6,459 nucleotides of DNA from an uncultured Prevotella sp. (GCA_900769055.1 CAAGFF010000139.1:1-6459); one strand, 5' to 3'; positions 1-6,213 are shown, counted from the stretch's first letter. Notes: generated from the sequence alone by a model not told the origin. Program-made: numbers and translations.

Positions 1-2
1 AT

Positions 3-1070
3 ACTGCTACATACAGCAAAAAGACCAGCGACGAGCCAAACAGATGGCACTCATTCATGAGTAGCGGCGGACCATTGGCAAGTGCTGTTGCAGGCAACAC
101 CCATACCTACATCTCTGATGACGTACGTCCTGGCTCAGAAGGACAGAAGTCTGTCAAGCTCCAGTCATGCTCTGTAATGGGCTTTATTTCAGCCAACGGC
201 ACCTTAACTACCGGAAGGCTTAACGCCGGCAGCATGTCTGCCGACAATGCCGATAACCACTCGTTTATCGACATGACCAACACCGATGTTGACGGCAATG
301 GTGACCCATTCTATTCCAAGATAGAAGGCCGCCCAGACTCTCTCGTGGTATGGTTGAAGTTCCATCCAGGCTCTGGAAATAAGAATCCTCAGGCTCTTGT
401 AAGTGCTGTTCTTACTGACGGAACATACTATCAGGACCCGGAAGATGCCAATACCACCTATAACAACATCGCAGCCAAGGCATACAGCAACACCATTGAG
501 AGCAACGGTGAGGTATGGCAGCGCATCAGCCTGCCTTTCGACTACGAGACTTACAAAGCTAACAGCGTTTCTCCACGCGCCTTGCTCGTAACAATATCTA
601 CATGTGCAACACCGGGTGGTGGTAGTAAAAGCAGCAGTGACCCCGATGTTCTTTACATTGACGACTTTAGCCTCATCTACAATTCAACCATCAGCAGCAT
701 CAGCGTAAGTGGTAAGGAGATTGCAGACTTCAATCCTAATACAACGACCTACGACGTAGAGGTTGATGAGGCTCCTGCGGTTTCTGACATAGTTTGCACC
801 AAGGCAAGCGAGGAACAGGTTGTCAACGTCACTATTGAGGAGAATGTTGCCAAAGTGCTCGTCATTAGCGAGGATCTCAAGTCGTTCGCACTCTATACCG
901 TAAACATAAAGGTTAAAGAACAATCTGGAGTAGACACCATCAATACCGCTTCTGACAAGAATGTCATCAACACCTACGGCATCAACGGACAGCTGTTGCC
1001 GGCTGGTGCCAAGGCTCCAGTCGTAATCCGAAAATATTCTGACGGAACCGTGAAGAAGAGCGTTCGATAG
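3..1070 (+). CDS. PCMD-domain surface/secreted protein, 3' part (5' end outside window)
   Basis: The frame is open from the window edge (first complete codon at 3), so the ATG at 57 is an internal methionine and not the start. The visible 355 residues divide into three parts. Residues 1 to about 227 resemble the PCMD (putative carbohydrate metabolism) domain of Bacteroidales outer-surface proteins: a Trp-His-Ser-Phe segment near residue 15, 'GNGDPFY' and 'GRPDSL' near 98-113, a 'DGTYYQDPED' stretch, and the closing strand 'LYIDDFSLIYN'. Residues about 230-306 look like a small cadherin-like or Ig-like beta-sandwich ('SSISVSGKEI', 'FNPNTTTYDVEV'). The last 34 residues, with 'YGINGQLLPAG' and 'IRKYSDGTVKK', resemble the short C-terminal modules ending many Prevotella secreted proteins. 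Family knowledge suggests a cell-surface protein linked to glycan use, but no enzyme activity can be claimed. The export signal and promoter lie upstream of the window. Confidence 0.85.
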   Translation, partial: TATYSKKTSDEPNRWHSFMSSGGPLASAVAGNTHTYISDDVRPGSEGQKSVKLQSCSVMGFISANGTLTTGRLNAGSMSADNADNHSFIDMTNTDVDGNGDPFYSKIEGRPDSLVVWLKFHPGSGNKNPQALVSAVLTDGTYYQDPEDANTTYNNIAAKAYSNTIESNGEVWQRISLPFDYETYKANSVSPRALLVTISTCATPGGGSKSSSDPDVLYIDDFSLIYNSTISSISVSGKEIADFNPNTTTYDVEVDEAPAVSDIVCTKASEEQVVNVTIEENVAKVLVISEDLKSFALYTVNIKVKEQSGVDTINTASDKNVINTYGINGQLLPAGAKAPVVIRKYSDGTVKKSVR

Positions 1071-1095
1071 GCATCACATAGACTATTTACGGCAT

Positions 1096-1129
1096 TAGGA
1101 GGGTTCCGCTAAGGTTCCCTCCTATTTTT
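1096..1129 (+). terminator. Rho-independent terminator after the PCMD protein gene
   Basis: An 8-base-pair perfect stem, TAGGAGGG (1096-1103) with CCCTCCTA (1117-1124), is extended inside by a CC/GG pair across two T-T mismatches and is followed directly by TTTTT (1125-1129). It begins 26 bases after the stop codon at 1070. It separates the PCMD gene from the hydrolase gene, so the two are probably independent transcription units. Confidence 0.85.
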
Positions 1130-1161
1130 CATTATTACTATAACACGTCCATTTACCTGCT

Positions 1162-2118
1162 ATGAGAAAGAAGATTCTACTGTCAGCAGCCACTGCCGTT
1201 GCCATCATCGTCATCGCCATTACAGGCGGAAGCTTCTACATGCTTGACTACTCGCTTGCCGCAGACCCCAACAGGCATGACGTGGATAGCGCATACAAAG
1301 TCCTATACCACAAAATGCCCGACATGAAGCCGTGGGTAGACAGCCTCAGAAGCCGCAACCTTCTGAGAGACACATTCGTTACCATGCCGTCAGGCGAGCG
1401 CCATCATGCCCTATACCTGCGCAACGACTCCGCACATGGGCGCACAGTCGTCATCGTTCACGGATATAAGGACTGTAGCATAAAGTTCCTATACCTCGGC
1501 AGGATGTACCATCGCGACCTCGGCTTCAACATCCTACTGCCCGACCTTCACGGTCATGGGCTGAGCGAAGGCACCGACATACAGATGGGATGGAAGGACC
1601 GGCTCGACATTAAGCGGTGGACAGAGATTGCCGCAGAGACCTTTGCCGACTCCACTCATGAGGCCGCGGTTGTCGTCCACGGAGTGTCGATGGGAGCTGC
1701 CACAACAATGTGCCTGTCGGGAGAGGAGTTGCCCGACTATGTCAGATGCTTCATTGAGGACTGCGGATATACCAGTGTGTGGGACGAGTTCTCAGGCGAG
1801 CTTGACGAGCAGTTCTCGCTGCCCGAGTTCCCGCTGATGTATACAACCAGCATTCTCTGCCGCCTTGTCCACGGCTGGACTTTCGGTGAGGCATCCCCAT
1901 TGCGTCAGGTTGCGATGTGCCATCGCCCTATGCTGTTCATACATGGTGATGCCGACACCTTCGTACCCTACTCCATGATGCCACGGCTATATGACGCCAA
2001 GAAAGGACAGAAAATGCAGTGGACTGCCAAGGGTACGGCTCATGCCCAGGCATACATCGACTATCCACAGGAATACACCAACACAGTACGGACGTTCCTG
2101 GAGAATTATGAATTTTGA
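1162..2118 (+). CDS. Alpha/beta hydrolase with N-terminal membrane anchor or signal peptide
   Basis: This 318-residue protein has the alpha/beta hydrolase fold signature of the serine-hydrolase (esterase/peptidase S9-like) group. Residues 5-27 are hydrophobic after Met-Arg-Lys-Lys, so it is a signal peptide or anchor and the catalytic domain should lie outside the cytoplasmic membrane. Seen motifs: the oxyanion-loop 'VHGYKD' (H100-G101), 'DLHGHGLSEG' (128-137), nucleophile elbow 'GVSMG' with Ser176, acid loop 'HGDADTFVP' with Asp265 as the likely catalytic acid, and 'GTAHAQAY' with His294. The triad is therefore complete and the length is normal for the family. The substrate cannot be read from the sequence. 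The start is set by the Lys-rich signal; no strong ribosome binding site precedes it, which is usual in Bacteroidota. The gene is 91 bases from the PCMD gene, behind its terminator. No convincing promoter was seen; TATTTTTC at 1123-1130 is only a near match. Its last codons and TGA overlap the first units of a heptamer repeat. Confidence 0.9.
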   Translation: MRKKILLSAATAVAIIVIAITGGSFYMLDYSLAADPNRHDVDSAYKVLYHKMPDMKPWVDSLRSRNLLRDTFVTMPSGERHHALYLRNDSAHGRTVVIVHGYKDCSIKFLYLGRMYHRDLGFNILLPDLHGHGLSEGTDIQMGWKDRLDIKRWTEIAAETFADSTHEAAVVVHGVSMGAATTMCLSGEELPDYVRCFIEDCGYTSVWDEFSGELDEQFSLPEFPLMYTTSILCRLVHGWTFGEASPLRQVAMCHRPMLFIHGDADTFVPYSMMPRLYDAKKGQKMQWTAKGTAHAQAYIDYPQEYTNTVRTFLENYEF

Positions 2119-2131
2119 GTTATGAATTATG

Positions 2132-2158
2132 AATTTTTCTCGCTTCGCTGCGATTAAG
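2132..2158. repeat. 27-base interspersed unit, copy 1
   Basis: The unit starts AATTTTTCTCGC, continues TTCGCTGCGATTAAG, and lies between two heptamer blocks. It differs from copy 2 at one base (T instead of G at its fifth position). It contains a short inverted repeat, TCGC (2140-2143) with GCGA (2150-2153), and a wider TTCT/AGAA pairing, so it may fold into a weak hairpin in RNA. Confidence 0.8.
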
Positions 2159-2214
2159 AATTTTGAATTATGAATTATGAGTTATGAATTATGAGTTATG
2201 AGTTATGAATTACG

Positions 2215-2241
2215 AATTGTTCTCGCTTCGCTGCGATTAAG
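2215..2241. repeat. 27-base interspersed unit, copy 2
   Basis: This second copy is 26/27 identical to the unit at 2132-2158. It is followed by AATTTT, so on the plus strand the imperfect hairpin is trailed by a short T run and could act as a weak 3' end for the hydrolase transcript. The stem is too short and bulged to call it a terminator. Confidence 0.8.
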
Positions 2242-2308
2242 AATTTTCGTACCATATCTCTCTGTTATTATCATTTCTCCTGGGAGTTTCACATCATCCC
2301 CACGCTTG

Positions 2309-2339
2309 CAAAGGTAGCACATTCACATGACATGCGAAA
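2309..2339 (-). promoter_or_regulatory. Candidate Bacteroidota-type promoter pointing left into the repeat array
   Basis: On the minus strand TACCTTTG (2316-2309) matches the -7 consensus TAnnTTTG exactly. TTTC (2339-2336) lies 19 bases upstream, one base off the -33 consensus TTTG. Transcription would start near 2302 and run left through the heptamer array and then antisense to the hydrolase gene. The boxes sit 27 bases beyond the helicase stop codon. No full-length gene follows; the first ATG (2274) opens only a 23-codon frame that ends in the repeat. The promoter could be a relic of a lost gene or drive a short RNA. Confidence 0.4.
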
Positions 2340-2351
2340 TAACAGAAAGTT

Positions 2352-2366
2352 GGTATATCGTATACC
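2352..2366 (-). terminator. Short perfect inverted repeat at the helicase stop, possible weak terminator
   Basis: GGTATA (2352-2357) and TATACC (2361-2366) are a perfect 6-base-pair inverted repeat with a three-base loop. They touch the last base of the helicase stop codon (CTA on the plus strand, 2366-2368). On the minus strand the hairpin is followed by AACTTTCTGTTATTT, which is only moderately T-rich. The stem is A/T-heavy, so termination here is uncertain; no better candidate lies downstream of the helicase gene. Confidence 0.25.
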
Positions 2367-4585
2367 TAAAACGGGGTATTTGCCGCATCAGTGTAGTCGC
2401 AGACCAGTCGGATGTCCGTATACGTAATCTCTGGCGGACACAGGGCCTTGATGTCCGACAGGTTGGGACGCGAGCCGTCAGACGTGCGCTCAATGGCCAT
2501 TTTCAGGGCACGCCTCACCACCTTTACGGTATCGTCATCCACCAGTTCCGTAATCCTTATCTGCCCGGTCTCCACGTATCTTGCCAGATGTCCCACTATC
2601 GTAGATGTTGTCAGCCGTCTCATCACGGCAATCTCGGCAGGCGTCTTCCCCTCACGGAACAGCCTGTATGATGTCACCCATGTCTTTTCCTTCTCCTGCC
2701 TGTCCGCCTTGTCGGCCTTGCTCTTGCTTTTCTTTTCCGCCTTAGGCTTCTTCTGCTTACCGCTGCCTCCGTCCATGGCATCTATTATAGTCCTGCGCTT
2801 ATGCTCAAGATAAGCACTGGTGGAAAATCTGTTCTCCGACATGGCACCCAGCAATGCCACCTTGGCACGCCATGCCATCGTGAGGTCGCCACACACATCT
2901 GTTATGCGGCGCATGCCCACCTTGTTGTCCGTCCTCACACCTGCCGTGATGTCGAGCGGTCGCTCCAGCAGCTTGACAAGCGCCGATGCGAAATACGCCG
3001 CGCTACGCCCCACCCTGTCCAGGAACTGCTGCTCGTGCAGCTGCTGTTGCGTCATCGACGCTATGGCCGTACGCCATTTTGCCGCCACATCGGTTACCTG
3101 CGTGCGGAGGTCGGCGACAGCCTGCTTGTGCAGCATCACAAGGGTGGCATAAGAGGTAGAGCAATACTCCACGAGCAGCCTCTGTAGCGTCTCCTCAAGT
3201 TTCACGATATATGCGAAATCGAACAGCTCGAATAACAGTTGCCTGTGGTACTCCTCCTTAAGGTCAGGCAGACGGTTGATGCTGTGCCGTGCCCTGTCCT
3301 CCTGTCCTGCCATGAAGGCATCTACACGTGCGTCGCCAATAATTGCGGCAGGCGACAGCGGCGACGACAGCACCATGCCCTCAAGAGTGCGGCATCGGCT
3401 CAGGGCCACATACACCTGTCCGGGAGCAAACGAGCGGTTGGCATCAATGACGGCACGGTCGAAAGTCAGTCCCTGGCTCTTGTGAATAGTTATTGCCCAT
3501 GCTAAGCGCAGAGGGTACTGGCGGAAGAGTCCGAGCACCTCAGTCTCAATCTCGTGTGTGGCACTGTTTACGGAATACTTCTTGTTTTCCCATTCTGCCT
3601 TCTCTACGCTTATCACCCTGTTCTCACCAATGGGCATCACCCTTATTTCGCCGTTGTCCGCATACACCACCCTGCCAATCATTCCGTTGTAGAACTGGCG
3701 CTGCTGTGATGTGTCGTTGCGCACAAACATCACCTGGGCACCTACGCGCAAGCGCAGGTCGGGACTTGTGGGATAGGCGTATTCTGGGAAAGTGCCCTCA
3801 ATGTCAGCCCGATAGGTATATTCGCGTCCAGCCAGTCTCTGCAGCTCGGTGCTGTTCTGGCTGTCAGCCATGTTGTTATGGGTTGTCAGCCTTATATATC
3901 CCTCCTCCGGCGCAGGAATGAAATTTGGGACACAGCGGCTGTTCAGGGCGTTGATGTCCGCGCTGTCCAATTGTCCGCACCTCACATGGTTCAGCAAGTC
4001 AACGAAGCGCAGGTCCTGCTGGCGGTAAATGTGTTGCAGCTCAATGGTTACATAGTCCACCTGCGCCAGAGCCTTGCTGCCGAAGAAGTAGGGCGTGTCG
4101 TAAGCCTGCCTGAGCAGCAGCTCGTCCTCCGCAGTCACTACGGGCGTAAGCTGTGCCAGGTCGCCAATCATCAGCAGCTGCACGCCACCGAACGGCTTGC
4201 TCCAGTCGCGGAAATGCCTCAACACGGCATCCATGGCATCCAGCAGGTCACACCTCACCATCGATATCTCGTCAATGATAATCATGTCCAAAGAGGCTAT
4301 CAACTTGCGTTTCTCACGTCCGAACGCAAACATCGTCTTCACCGTCGCACCTGGCAGGAACGGAGCCAAGGGCAGCTGGAAGAAAGAATGTATGGTCACG
4401 CCGCCCGCATTGATGGCGGCAATGCCCGTAGGAGCGAGCACCACAGCCTGCTTCCGGCACTTCTCGACAACCGTCCGCAAGAACGTGGTCTTTCCTGTAC
4501 CAGCCTTTCCCGTAAGGAAAACGCTGCGTCCCGTGTTCTCGATGAAGTCCCATGCCTGCCTGAGCTGTGTGTTCTCTGTTCCCAT
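2366..4585 (-). CDS. PIF1-like DNA helicase with C-terminal helix-turn-helix domain
   Basis: This is a superfamily 1 helicase of the PIF1/RecD group, common as a chromosomal gene in Bacteroidales. Numbering from the chosen start: Walker A 'GKAGTGKTT' (26-34, Lys32), 'APTGIAAINAGG' (51-62), Walker B 'IIIDEIS' (102-108), 'GDLAQLTPV' (141-149), 'HIYRQ' (185-189), and the C-terminal core 'WAITIHKSQGLTFDRAVID' (363-381) and 'VALSRCRTLEG' (393-403). About 190 residues of mainly helical sequence follow, then a Lys-rich linker (609-634), then a helix-turn-helix domain resembling HTH_40 (about 635-695, 'SYRLFREGKTPAEIA'). PIF1-type enzymes unwind DNA 5' to 3' and act on structured or replication-stalled DNA; the exact role here is not known. 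I chose ATG 4585 (MGTENTQLRQAW) because the core begins there. The upstream in-frame ATGs (4630, 4612) would add an unconserved-looking 'MGLRAGMTIDIFFRT', and 4630 is only about 20 bases from the predicted transcript start. It is divergent from the DUF4143 gene. Confidence 0.92.
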   Translation of the reverse strand: MGTENTQLRQAWDFIENTGRSVFLTGKAGTGKTTFLRTVVEKCRKQAVVLAPTGIAAINAGGVTIHSFFQLPLAPFLPGATVKTMFAFGREKRKLIASLDMIIIDEISMVRCDLLDAMDAVLRHFRDWSKPFGGVQLLMIGDLAQLTPVVTAEDELLLRQAYDTPYFFGSKALAQVDYVTIELQHIYRQQDLRFVDLLNHVRCGQLDSADINALNSRCVPNFIPAPEEGYIRLTTHNNMADSQNSTELQRLAGREYTYRADIEGTFPEYAYPTSPDLRLRVGAQVMFVRNDTSQQRQFYNGMIGRVVYADNGEIRVMPIGENRVISVEKAEWENKKYSVNSATHEIETEVLGLFRQYPLRLAWAITIHKSQGLTFDRAVIDANRSFAPGQVYVALSRCRTLEGMVLSSPLSPAAIIGDARVDAFMAGQEDRARHSINRLPDLKEEYHRQLLFELFDFAYIVKLEETLQRLLVEYCSTSYATLVMLHKQAVADLRTQVTDVAAKWRTAIASMTQQQLHEQQFLDRVGRSAAYFASALVKLLERPLDITAGVRTDNKVGMRRITDVCGDLTMAWRAKVALLGAMSENRFSTSAYLEHKRRTIIDAMDGGSGKQKKPKAEKKSKSKADKADRQEKEKTWVTSYRLFREGKTPAEIAVMRRLTTSTIVGHLARYVETGQIRITELVDDDTVKVVRRALKMAIERTSDGSRPNLSDIKALCPPEITYTDIRLVCDYTDAANTPF

Positions 4586-4657
4586 TGTCCTAAAAAATAT
4601 ATCAATTGTCATTCCGGCTCTTAGGCCCACTGTGTCAGCCTAAGCAAAAATGTCCTG

Positions 4658-4688
4658 CAAATATAACTATTATTGCTGACTTAGCAAA
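4658..4688 (-). promoter_or_regulatory. Promoter of the PIF1-like helicase gene
   Basis: On the minus strand TTTG (4688-4685) is followed after 19 bases by TATATTTG (4665-4658). Both boxes match the Bacteroides primary sigma-factor consensus exactly. Transcription would start near 4651, giving a leader of about 65 bases before the chosen ATG at 4585. The -33 box lies inside TTAGCAAAA (4681-4689 on the plus strand), which recurs at 4694-4702, so a regulator could overlap the promoter. Confidence 0.65.
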
Positions 4689-4782
4689 ATGATTTAGCAA
4701 AAAACAGGGGCCAAAGTCCTGTATCTTCACGATAAGATTGGAGGTAATAAACGATAAGACATGCAATATTTCTAATGCCATT

Positions 4783-4814
4783 CTTGCATACCTTATCTAT
4801 TTTTTGTATTTTTG
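4783..4814 (+). promoter_or_regulatory. Probable promoter of the AAA_14/DUF4143 ATPase gene
   Basis: TATTTTTG (4807-4814) matches the -7 consensus TAnnTTTG. CTTG (4783-4786) lies 20 bases upstream as a one-mismatch -33 box. The expected start, about 5-8 bases beyond the -7 box, falls near 4820, the left edge of the first 33-base repeat. If so, the leader RNA is about 90 bases long and consists almost only of the three repeats. Confidence 0.55.
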
Positions 4815-4821
4815 CACCACT

Positions 4822-4906
4822 ATTCCCTCATAAAAATGTGGTGACACACGGATTATTCCCTCATAAAAGTGTAGCAATTAAACAATTATTCCCTCATAAA
4901 AGTGTA
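4822..4906 (+). repeat. Three direct repeats with an exact 33-base period before the ATPase gene
   Basis: The 19-base core ATTCCCTCATAAAAGTGTA occurs at 4855-4873 and 4888-4906 without a difference, and at 4822-4840 with two differences (A for G, final G for A). Starts are exactly 33 bases apart. For copies 2 and 3 identity extends three bases to the left (ATT), giving 22 shared bases. The 14-base stretches between cores are unrelated, so this is a phased motif, not a simple tandem duplication. The last core ends five bases before the ATG at 4912. Each core holds TAA; the last (4897-4899) is in frame with the gene, so the repeats cannot be an N-terminal extension. They could be an operator array or leader-RNA elements. 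Confidence 0.9.
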
Positions 4907-4911
4907 TTAGC

Positions 4912-6213
4912 ATGAAAAGATTTCTATATGATGAACTGAAAAAATGGAAGCTGTCGGAGACACGCAAGCCTCTGATAATGTATGGCGCACGGCAAGTGGG
5001 CAAGACATATATTATCAAGGAGTTTGGTGAACAGGAATACGATAGTCTTGTGTATGTAAACTGCTATAAGAATGACCTCGCCACAACCCTGTTCAGCGGC
5101 AATGCCGACATTGATAGGATATTGGTGGGATTATCCTCCATGTCACACAAGACAATAATTCCGGAGAGAACTCTTATCTTCCTTGACGAGATACAGGAGA
5201 TACCACCCGTCATCTCCACACTGAAATACTTCTACGAAAACCGCCCTGACATTCACATCATTGTAGCAGGTTCTTTGCTTGGTGTGATGAATATGCAGGG
5301 GGAGTCATTTCCTGTGGGCAAGGTGGATATAATGCACCTCTATCCCATGTCGTTCGAGGAATTTCTCGATGCCATGGACGAGGGGCAACTCGTCGATATA
5401 CTCCATTCCAATGACCATCAGTTTACCGACGTGTTTGCATCAAAGTTCATCGACCTGTTGCGTCAGTATTACTTCACGGGCGGCATGCCCGAAGCCGTGA
5501 GAACATATTGCGAGACGAAAGACCTCATAGCTGTTCGTACCATACAGAAGAATATCCTTGCGGCATACGAAGCCGACATAGCCAAGCACACAGCTTCGGA
5601 AACTCAGAGAGTGAGGATGGTGTGGCAATCGGTGCCGGAGCAGTTGGCCCGTGAGAACAAGAAGTTCATCTATAGGGCAGTGAGAAAGGGCGCACGTGCA
5701 AAAGATTTTGAGATTGCCATACAGTGGCTTGTTGATGCAGGACTGGTGTATAAGGTCAACAGGGTGCGCGACCTGAAAGTGCCATTGCGCTTTTATTCTG
5801 ATTCAAACGCATTCAAACTGTATCTGCTTGATGTGGGATTGTTGGGAGCGATGACCGATGCTCCAGTAGCGAGCATACTCATCGGGGACAATATCTTCAG
5901 TGAGTACAAGGGTGCATTCACCGAAAACTATGTATTGCAGCAAATAGTCACTATCCCCGACCGCCCGACATATTATTACAGCAAGGACAATTCCACCCAG
6001 GAACTGGACTTCATCATGCAGAAGGACACAACCGTGTATCCTATAGAAGTGAAGGCAGAGGAGAACGTGAAGTCAAAATCGCTTGCGGCATGTATCACCA
6101 ATGATTTCAAGGACTACAACCTCCATGGCATCCGCTTCTCCATGAAGGGCTTCAAGGAACAAGACTGGATGACAAACATTCCCCTATATGCAGTAAGTGC
6201 TTTCATCATTTGA
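4912..6213 (+). CDS. AAA_14/DUF4143 family ATP-binding protein with PD-(D/E)XK-like C-terminus
   Basis: The 433 residues match the usual length and order of the family. The N-terminal AAA ATPase (AAA_14 type) has Walker A 'GARQVGKTY' (25-33, Lys31), Walker B 'LIFLDEIQEIP' (88-98, Asp92-Glu93) and a sensor-1-like 'IIVAGS' (116-121). 'YPMSFEEFL' (144-152) and 'YYFTGGMPEAV' (186-196) are typical of these proteins. The C-terminal half is DUF4143: a winged-helix-like part (about 200-300), then a segment with Glu337, 'ELDF' (364-367, Asp366) and 'IEVK' (378-381, Glu379-Lys381), which together look like an intact PD-(D/E)XK nuclease core. The family is often present in many copies in gut Bacteroidota. 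Its cellular role is not established; a DNA-acting ATPase/nuclease is inferred. The start fits the family opening, with no methionine possible upstream in frame. It is probably transcribed alone from 4783-4814. Confidence 0.92.
   Translation: MKRFLYDELKKWKLSETRKPLIMYGARQVGKTYIIKEFGEQEYDSLVYVNCYKNDLATTLFSGNADIDRILVGLSSMSHKTIIPERTLIFLDEIQEIPPVISTLKYFYENRPDIHIIVAGSLLGVMNMQGESFPVGKVDIMHLYPMSFEEFLDAMDEGQLVDILHSNDHQFTDVFASKFIDLLRQYYFTGGMPEAVRTYCETKDLIAVRTIQKNILAAYEADIAKHTASETQRVRMVWQSVPEQLARENKKFIYRAVRKGARAKDFEIAIQWLVDAGLVYKVNRVRDLKVPLRFYSDSNAFKLYLLDVGLLGAMTDAPVASILIGDNIFSEYKGAFTENYVLQQIVTIPDRPTYYYSKDNSTQELDFIMQKDTTVYPIEVKAEENVKSKSLAACITNDFKDYNLHGIRFSMKGFKEQDWMTNIPLYAVSAFII

Larger units (their letters stand above)
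2104..2247. repeat. Interrupted tandem heptamer array (AATTATG/AGTTATG)
   Basis: Back-to-back 7-base units of the form A(A/G)TTATG with minor variants occupy 2104-2131 (four units) and 2159-2214 (eight units). Each block is followed by a near-identical 27-base unit (2132-2158 and 2215-2241). The layout is four heptamers, 27-mer, eight heptamers, 27-mer, then a remnant AATTTTCG. The second 27-mer starts 83 bases after the first. The first two heptamers encode the last residues of the hydrolase, and its TGA is at 2116-2118. Simple AATTATG-type arrays are known from Bacteroidota intergenic regions. The role is unknown; slippage-prone satellite DNA or a spreading non-coding element are both possible. 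Confidence 0.85.
4586..4911. other. Divergent intergenic region with two promoters and several repeats
   Basis: These 326 bases separate the outward-facing helicase and ATPase genes and contain no credible coding frame. They hold a consensus promoter for the helicase (4658-4688), three AGCAAAA motifs around it (4643, 4683, 4696), an inverted pair GTCAGC/GCTGAC (4634-4639 and 4675-4680), a 9-base direct repeat ACGATAAGA (4729-4737 and 4751-4759), a probable promoter for the ATPase (4783-4814), and the three 33-base-phased repeats (4822-4906). The region is A/T-richer than the flanking genes. Confidence 0.8.

Noticed and set aside
57..1070. ATG at 57 as the true start of the first gene
   Set aside because: The frame continues open to the window edge and the upstream residues (Trp-His-Ser-Phe) fit the same domain, so the gene is cut by the window.
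2104..2247. Insertion sequence or MITE end
   Set aside because: No terminal inverted repeats, target duplication or transposase are visible; the structure is tandem, not element-like.
4586..4630. N-terminal extension of the helicase from ATG 4630 or 4612
   Set aside because: The extra residues do not belong to the helicase core, and the promoter match at 4658-4688 makes the ATG at 4585 the better choice. Experimental N-terminal data could overturn this.
2366..4643. Several long open frames on the plus strand opposite the helicase gene (for example 3878-4624 and 4197-4643)
   Set aside because: They are antisense shadows of a clear helicase gene with all motifs in order; their translations are Cys/His/Arg-rich and resemble no family.
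4704..4722. ACAGG/CCTGT hairpin in the divergent region
   Set aside because: Only five base pairs with a nine-base loop and no T run; likely chance.
4822..4906. Minimal CRISPR array
   Set aside because: The repeats have spacers of only 14 bases, there are three copies, no cas genes are present, and the array sits directly before an ATG behind a promoter. A regulatory or leader array fits better.
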